This document shows, piece after piece, positions 31,791-34,463 of a DNA stretch of 34,463 bases (the first letter of the stretch is position 1; each line of letters begins with the position of its first letter). The stretch is from an uncultured Eubacteriales bacterium (GTDB taxonomy: Bacteria > Bacillota > Clostridia > Christensenellales > QALW01): the NCBI GenBank assembly GCA_900547955.1, contig URIR01000020.1, positions 1 through 34,463 on the forward strand. Reading direction: 5' to 3'. The position numbers were made by a program, and so were the translations under genes. The notes beneath the pieces are model-generated. The model did no database searches, was not told the origin of the DNA, and saw nothing but the letters and a program-made list of their open reading frames with translations.

Positions 31791-32578
31791 CGCTTTTGCC
31801 GGAATTTAATATATATTCCGGCCGCCAGAAAAAGTCCGGCGGCGGCCAGATAGTAAATATAAAAAGGCGTGAAAACTGAAAGCAGACAGAGCAAAACAGC
31901 GTATTTTATCAGCGCGTAGGGGGAACGCTTGTTTTCCAGCAGGGGCTCGAGACGCTTGGAAAGCTTTTTTGAGCCAGCGGGGCTGGGTTTTTCTAGCTTT
32001 GGAAGCGTAAAGCCTTCTTGGCTGAGCTTTCTTAAAAGCTGAGTGAAATTTATAAGCTCATATTTTGCGTTCAGCCTTTCTAAAAATGCCTGCGCGGCTT
32101 TTTCGAGGCCGAAGGGCGCAATAATTAAAAGCTCGGGATAATTAGAGGTATTTATTAATCTCAGGCTTTCAAGAAGAGCTGAAATCCCTGCGGGCTGACC
32201 TTCAGGCGGCCGAAAGCAAATCAAGGCCTGATTCTGAGGCGGCCCAAAAAAAAGAACGTTCTGCTTTTTGGACGCGCGCGAGGAATTTTGGCCGTAGGCT
32301 TTAGCAAGCATGGCAAATAGCTCCTTTTGCTCAAGCAGGAGAAAGCCGTAATAAAATGAGCGGATTTTCTCTGCCCGGCTGGCGCGAGCGTCTTTGCGCT
32401 CAAGAAATATGCCGCGTATAAGATAGTATGCGCAGTCAAGCGCGAGCGCGGCGAACAGAGAAGTAAAAAGCGCGGCGTTGCGGCTGTTCATTCTGGGCAG
32501 CAAAAATGCGTAGCAGATAAAAAATACTGCCGTGAAAAAGAATAAAGCGTCAATTATGCGGAAAATAAAGCGTCTCAA
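31769..32578 (-). CDS. Membrane protein of unknown function
   Basis: I do not recognise this 269-residue protein. It has two N-terminal membrane helices (about 9-27 and 34-55), a soluble, largely basic middle (about 57-215) and two C-terminal helices (about 222-240 and 243-260). This arrangement places the middle in the cytoplasm. The middle contains an alpha/beta-looking stretch (NVLFFGPPQNQALICFRPPEG, then PELLIIAPFGLEKAAQAFLERL), which could be a degenerate nuclease-like or nucleotide-binding fold, but no catalytic motif is convincing. The start is TTG 32578 with AAAGGGAGG about ten bases upstream. It is opposite in direction to all neighbours and splits the otherwise conserved yhbY-nadD order, so it may be an insertion. 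Confidence 0.7.
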   Translation of the reverse strand: MRRFIFRIIDALFFFTAVFFICYAFLLPRMNSRNAALFTSLFAALALDCAYYLIRGIFLERKDARASRAEKIRSFYYGFLLLEQKELFAMLAKAYGQNSSRASKKQNVLFFGPPQNQALICFRPPEGQPAGISALLESLRLINTSNYPELLIIAPFGLEKAAQAFLERLNAKYELINFTQLLRKLSQEGFTLPKLEKPSPAGSKKLSKRLEPLLENKRSPYALIKYAVLLCLLSVFTPFYIYYLAAAGLFLAAGIYIKFRQKRQSRNIF

Positions 32579-32600
32579 TAGTGCCTATGCCTCCCTTTTT

Positions 32601-32800
32601 GGCATTGAAAGAATATTTAGACAATACAGCTTTAAGTACAATGCGCTTTAGTGGGATGGTTTCCCGTTTTGCTGCGTCGCCGTCCTTAAAAGTGCGCTTG
32701 ACGCCGTTTTTAAAAGTGAGCTCAATTTTAAAGGCTGCGCGGCAAAGCGGACGCAGCGGGCGCTAAGAGCAAAGACGCATTGCCTTTATTGCCAATAGTA
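32601..32800. repeat. Dispersed repeat, copy B, with both inverted ends
   Basis: The left end has TTAGACAATACA (32617-32628), nine bases, then ACAATGCG (32638-32645). The right end has GCAAAGCGGACGCAGCGGGC (32742-32761) and ACGCATTG (32775-32782). CAATGCG near the left and CGCATTG near the right are inverted, as are GCTGCGTC (about 32672) and GACGCAGC (32750-32757), so the unit looks like an imperfect inverted-repeat element of roughly 170-190 bases. Copy A at 16485-16552 matches one end. Boundaries are approximate. The open frame through it (KEYLDNTALSTMRF...) is probably only a by-product of the repeat. Confidence 0.65.
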
Positions 32801-32885
32801 ATTGAGGAATATAAAGCAATTATGGCCATGAAACGCTGGTTTATTCCGGAAAATCTTTTTGCAGGACGCTCAGGGGGTACATAAA

Positions 32886-33509
32886 ATGGAAATTATAAAA
32901 TTTGAAAAACAGCTTGGTATTATGGGCGGAACCTTTGACCCGATTCATAACGGGCATATCCAAATGGCTCAAAAATGCATGGAAAAGTTTTCGCTGGATG
33001 AAATAATATTTTTGCCCGCCGGAGAGCCGCCTCATAAACGCAGCTTTGGAATTACCGATAAATACCGCAGGCTGGAAATGACTAATTTGGCGGTTAAGGA
33101 TATTCCGGGCTTCAGCGTTTCGGATATTGAAATAAGGCGGGAAGGCTATACCTATACGATAGATTCCCTTCGGGAGCTGGGGCAGCTTTATAAAAACGCT
33201 CGCTTTTTCTATATTATTGGCGCGGATACTCTTAGTGAATTATATACCTGGCGCAGCATTGAGGAGGTTGCAAAGCTGACTAAATTTCTGGTGGTGGGCA
33301 GAAGCAACGTTCCTGCCGAGGCGCTGCATAACGCGGCGGCTCGTGTCAGGGAGGATTTCGGAGGCCAGCTTTTAGACGCTGAATTTAACGGTCCGGAAAT
33401 TTCCTCTACATTCATAAGGGATTTAGCCAGAAAGGGCGCTCCCCTTGCCGGATATGTTCCCGACGCGGTAGCTGCGTATATAAAGGAGAATAATATATAT
33501 GGAGCTTAA
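32886..33509 (+). CDS. nadD: Nicotinate-nucleotide adenylyltransferase
   Basis: NadD joins nicotinate mononucleotide and ATP to form deamido-NAD, a step of NAD synthesis. The 207-residue cytoplasmic enzyme shows the nucleotidyltransferase motifs GIMGGTFDPIHNGH (11-24) and EISSTFIRD (about 173-181), the two phosphate-binding signatures. FLPAGEPPHK and YIIGADTLSEL are also typical. ATG 32886 is preferred to the in-frame TTG at 32859 because AGGGGGT lies eight bases before it. yqeK begins 11 bases before its stop, and rsfS follows, which is the standard Firmicutes cluster. Confidence 0.96.
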   Translation: MEIIKFEKQLGIMGGTFDPIHNGHIQMAQKCMEKFSLDEIIFLPAGEPPHKRSFGITDKYRRLEMTNLAVKDIPGFSVSDIEIRREGYTYTIDSLRELGQLYKNARFFYIIGADTLSELYTWRSIEEVAKLTKFLVVGRSNVPAEALHNAAARVREDFGGQLLDAEFNGPEISSTFIRDLARKGAPLAGYVPDAVAAYIKENNIYGA

Positions 33510-34062
33510 GGAGGCTCTTGGGCGGGTAAAGCCTCTATTAACGCCTAAAAGATATGAGCATACTCTAAGGGTAATGGACGCTGCTGCTGAATTGGCCCGG
33601 CTTTGGAAGGCGGACCAGCCGATTACGGCGCTTACGGCCGCTCTGCATGACTGTGCAAAAAATATAACCCAGTATATTATGCCGGCATACGGTCGGTTCA
33701 TAGGCGATTTTATGCTTTATCCGGAGGTAAGTCATGCGCCGTTGGGAGCGCTTTACGCTTATGATGTTTTGGGGATAACTGATAAGCGGGTGCTATCGGG
33801 TATATGGTATCACTGCACCGGCCGTCCGGCTATGCCGCTGGAGGAAAAAATAGTTTATCTGGCCGACGCTTTGGAGCCGGGCCGCAATTACGAGGGCGTG
33901 GAAAAACTGCGGCCTCTGGCGAAGGAAAGCCTGGATTTGGCCGTGAGGGAATATGCGCGCAGCAATTTAAGCTATCTGCGCGGACAGGGCGGGCGTATAC
34001 ATCCGCTGGGCGAAAAGACCTTTGCATATTATAAAAAATTAACGGAGGGAAATCATGAATAA
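33499..34062 (+). CDS. yqeK: HD-domain hydrolase YqeK (symmetrical Ap4A hydrolase family)
   Basis: YqeK proteins cleave diadenosine tetraphosphate to two ADP and so limit Ap4A in stress. The 187-residue protein begins with ARVKPLL-type residues and has the HD metal site: His21 (RYEHTLRV), His50-Asp51 in ALHDCAKN, then VSHAPLGA and GIWYHCTG with the later histidines, and YLADALEPGR. ATG 33499 overlaps the end of nadD by 11 bases, with AAAGGAG upstream. Its stop lies eight bases inside rsfS. The three overlaps (nadD, yqeK, rsfS) imply one tightly coupled transcript. Confidence 0.94.
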   Translation: MELKEALGRVKPLLTPKRYEHTLRVMDAAAELARLWKADQPITALTAALHDCAKNITQYIMPAYGRFIGDFMLYPEVSHAPLGALYAYDVLGITDKRVLSGIWYHCTGRPAMPLEEKIVYLADALEPGRNYEGVEKLRPLAKESLDLAVREYARSNLSYLRGQGGRIHPLGEKTFAYYKKLTEGNHE

Positions 34063-34408
34063 GGACTCTTTGGAGCTGACAAAGAAAATCTGCGGCCTAT
34101 TATCTGAGAGAAAGGCCGAGGATATTATGTATCTTGATATTTCCGAGCTTACCGTAGTAGCCGATAGCTTTGTAATAGCCAGCGGGCGCAGCGCCGTACA
34201 GGTGAAGGCGGCTTGCGATTTTCTGGAGGAAAAGCTTAACGCTGAGGGTATACGGCCCGCTCGCATAGACGGATATAATGAAGGCCGTTGGATAGTTCTG
34301 GATTATTCAAACGTAATAGTTCATATTTTTAAGGACGAGGAACGGGTTTTCTATCATTTGGAGAGGCTTTGGTCTAACGGCAAAAATATGTTTTTGTATC
34401 AGGAATAG
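34055..34408 (+). CDS. rsfS: Ribosome silencing factor RsfS
   Basis: RsfS binds ribosomal protein uL14 (RplN) and blocks joining of the subunits when nutrients are scarce. The 117-residue protein has the DUF143 fold with family segments ISELTVVADSFVIASGRS (about 29-46), ARIDGYNEGRWIVLDYSNVIVHIF (about 69-92), and RVFYHLERLW near the end. GGAGG lies about eight bases before ATG 34055, inside the end of yqeK. It is complete within the window. The last 55 bases after it contain no gene or terminator that I can support; leuS often follows in Clostridia, but the window ends too soon to tell. Confidence 0.95.
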   Translation: MNKDSLELTKKICGLLSERKAEDIMYLDISELTVVADSFVIASGRSAVQVKAACDFLEEKLNAEGIRPARIDGYNEGRWIVLDYSNVIVHIFKDEERVFYHLERLWSNGKNMFLYQE

Positions 34409-34463
34409 ATACCCTAAATTGACAAGGGGATACACGCCTCCAGCGGTCTGATTTCGGCATTTT

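Noticed and set aside
32581..32766. 61-codon plus-strand open frame before nadD
   Set aside because: It coincides with the dispersed repeat copy B, and its end is produced by the repeated 20-base core, so it is unlikely to be a real gene without evidence of protein-level selection.
34419..34424. TTGACA near the right edge as a promoter
   Set aside because: No -10 hexamer lies at 16-18 bases, and the window ends before a downstream gene could be recognised.
1..34463. CRISPR arrays, rRNA genes, prophage or insertion-sequence transposase genes
   Set aside because: None was seen: there are no regularly spaced direct repeats, no rRNA-like stretches, and no transposase, integrase or phage structural gene.

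Overview
The window looks like a chromosomal stretch from a Gram-positive, probably anaerobic, member of the Bacillota, class Clostridia. The evidence is the gene set (Rex, Veg, SecG followed by ribonuclease R, an Obg-YhbY-NadD-YqeK-RsfS block, DUF1540 proteins, a CotJC-like manganese catalase), strong AGGAGG-type ribosome binding sites, frequent TTG starts, and ATA-rich, moderately low-GC codon use. A finer taxonomic call is not supported.

Layout. 1-4151: the end of a leucine operon (leuC, cut by the left edge, then leuD and leuB) followed by the rRNA methyltransferase gene rlmD. 4152-5580: a decayed sugar-isomerase fragment abutting a DUF1275 membrane protein, then a nested hairpin. 5588-9102 (minus): an ABC-F ATPase, the redox repressor Rex and a PHP-domain phosphoesterase. 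9258-9477: a compound inverted repeat whose core folds on paper into a gap-free four-way junction. 9490-15384: a cytoplasmic GH78 alpha-L-rhamnosidase divergent from a 914-residue lipoprotein of unknown family. 15530-16458: two DUF1540 genes and veg. 16608-20827 (minus): a polysaccharide cassette (nucleotide-sugar dehydratase, MBOAT acyltransferase with a frameshift, SGNH esterase) behind a promoter at 21045-21073. 21211-22976: a two-gene ABC exporter. 23073-26769: secG, rnr and a surface protein. 26913-28041 (minus): a Mn catalase, a 282-bp inverted-repeat element and tRNA-Arg(CCT). 28361-34408: rnhC, nth, obg, yhbY, a minus-strand membrane gene plus a dispersed repeat, then nadD, yqeK and rsfS.

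How they work together. leuC/D/B carry out isomerisation and oxidation of isopropylmalate. The dehydratase/MBOAT/SGNH trio should make and O-acetylate a cell-surface glycan, with the acyltransferase possibly inactive in this sequence. Rhamnosidase and lipoprotein may belong to glycan use. The right-hand block is housekeeping: ribosome assembly and silencing (Obg, YhbY, RsfS), NAD synthesis, DNA repair and RNA-DNA hybrid removal.

The most unusual material is non-coding: the four-way-junction element, a 282-bp element whose terminal repeat carries a promoter-like sequence and recurs upstream of the lipoprotein gene, and a second dispersed repeat family with copies near 16.5 kb and 32.7 kb. Two sequence-integrity problems also stand out: an abrupt codon-use switch inside leuC, and a single-base frameshift in the MBOAT gene.
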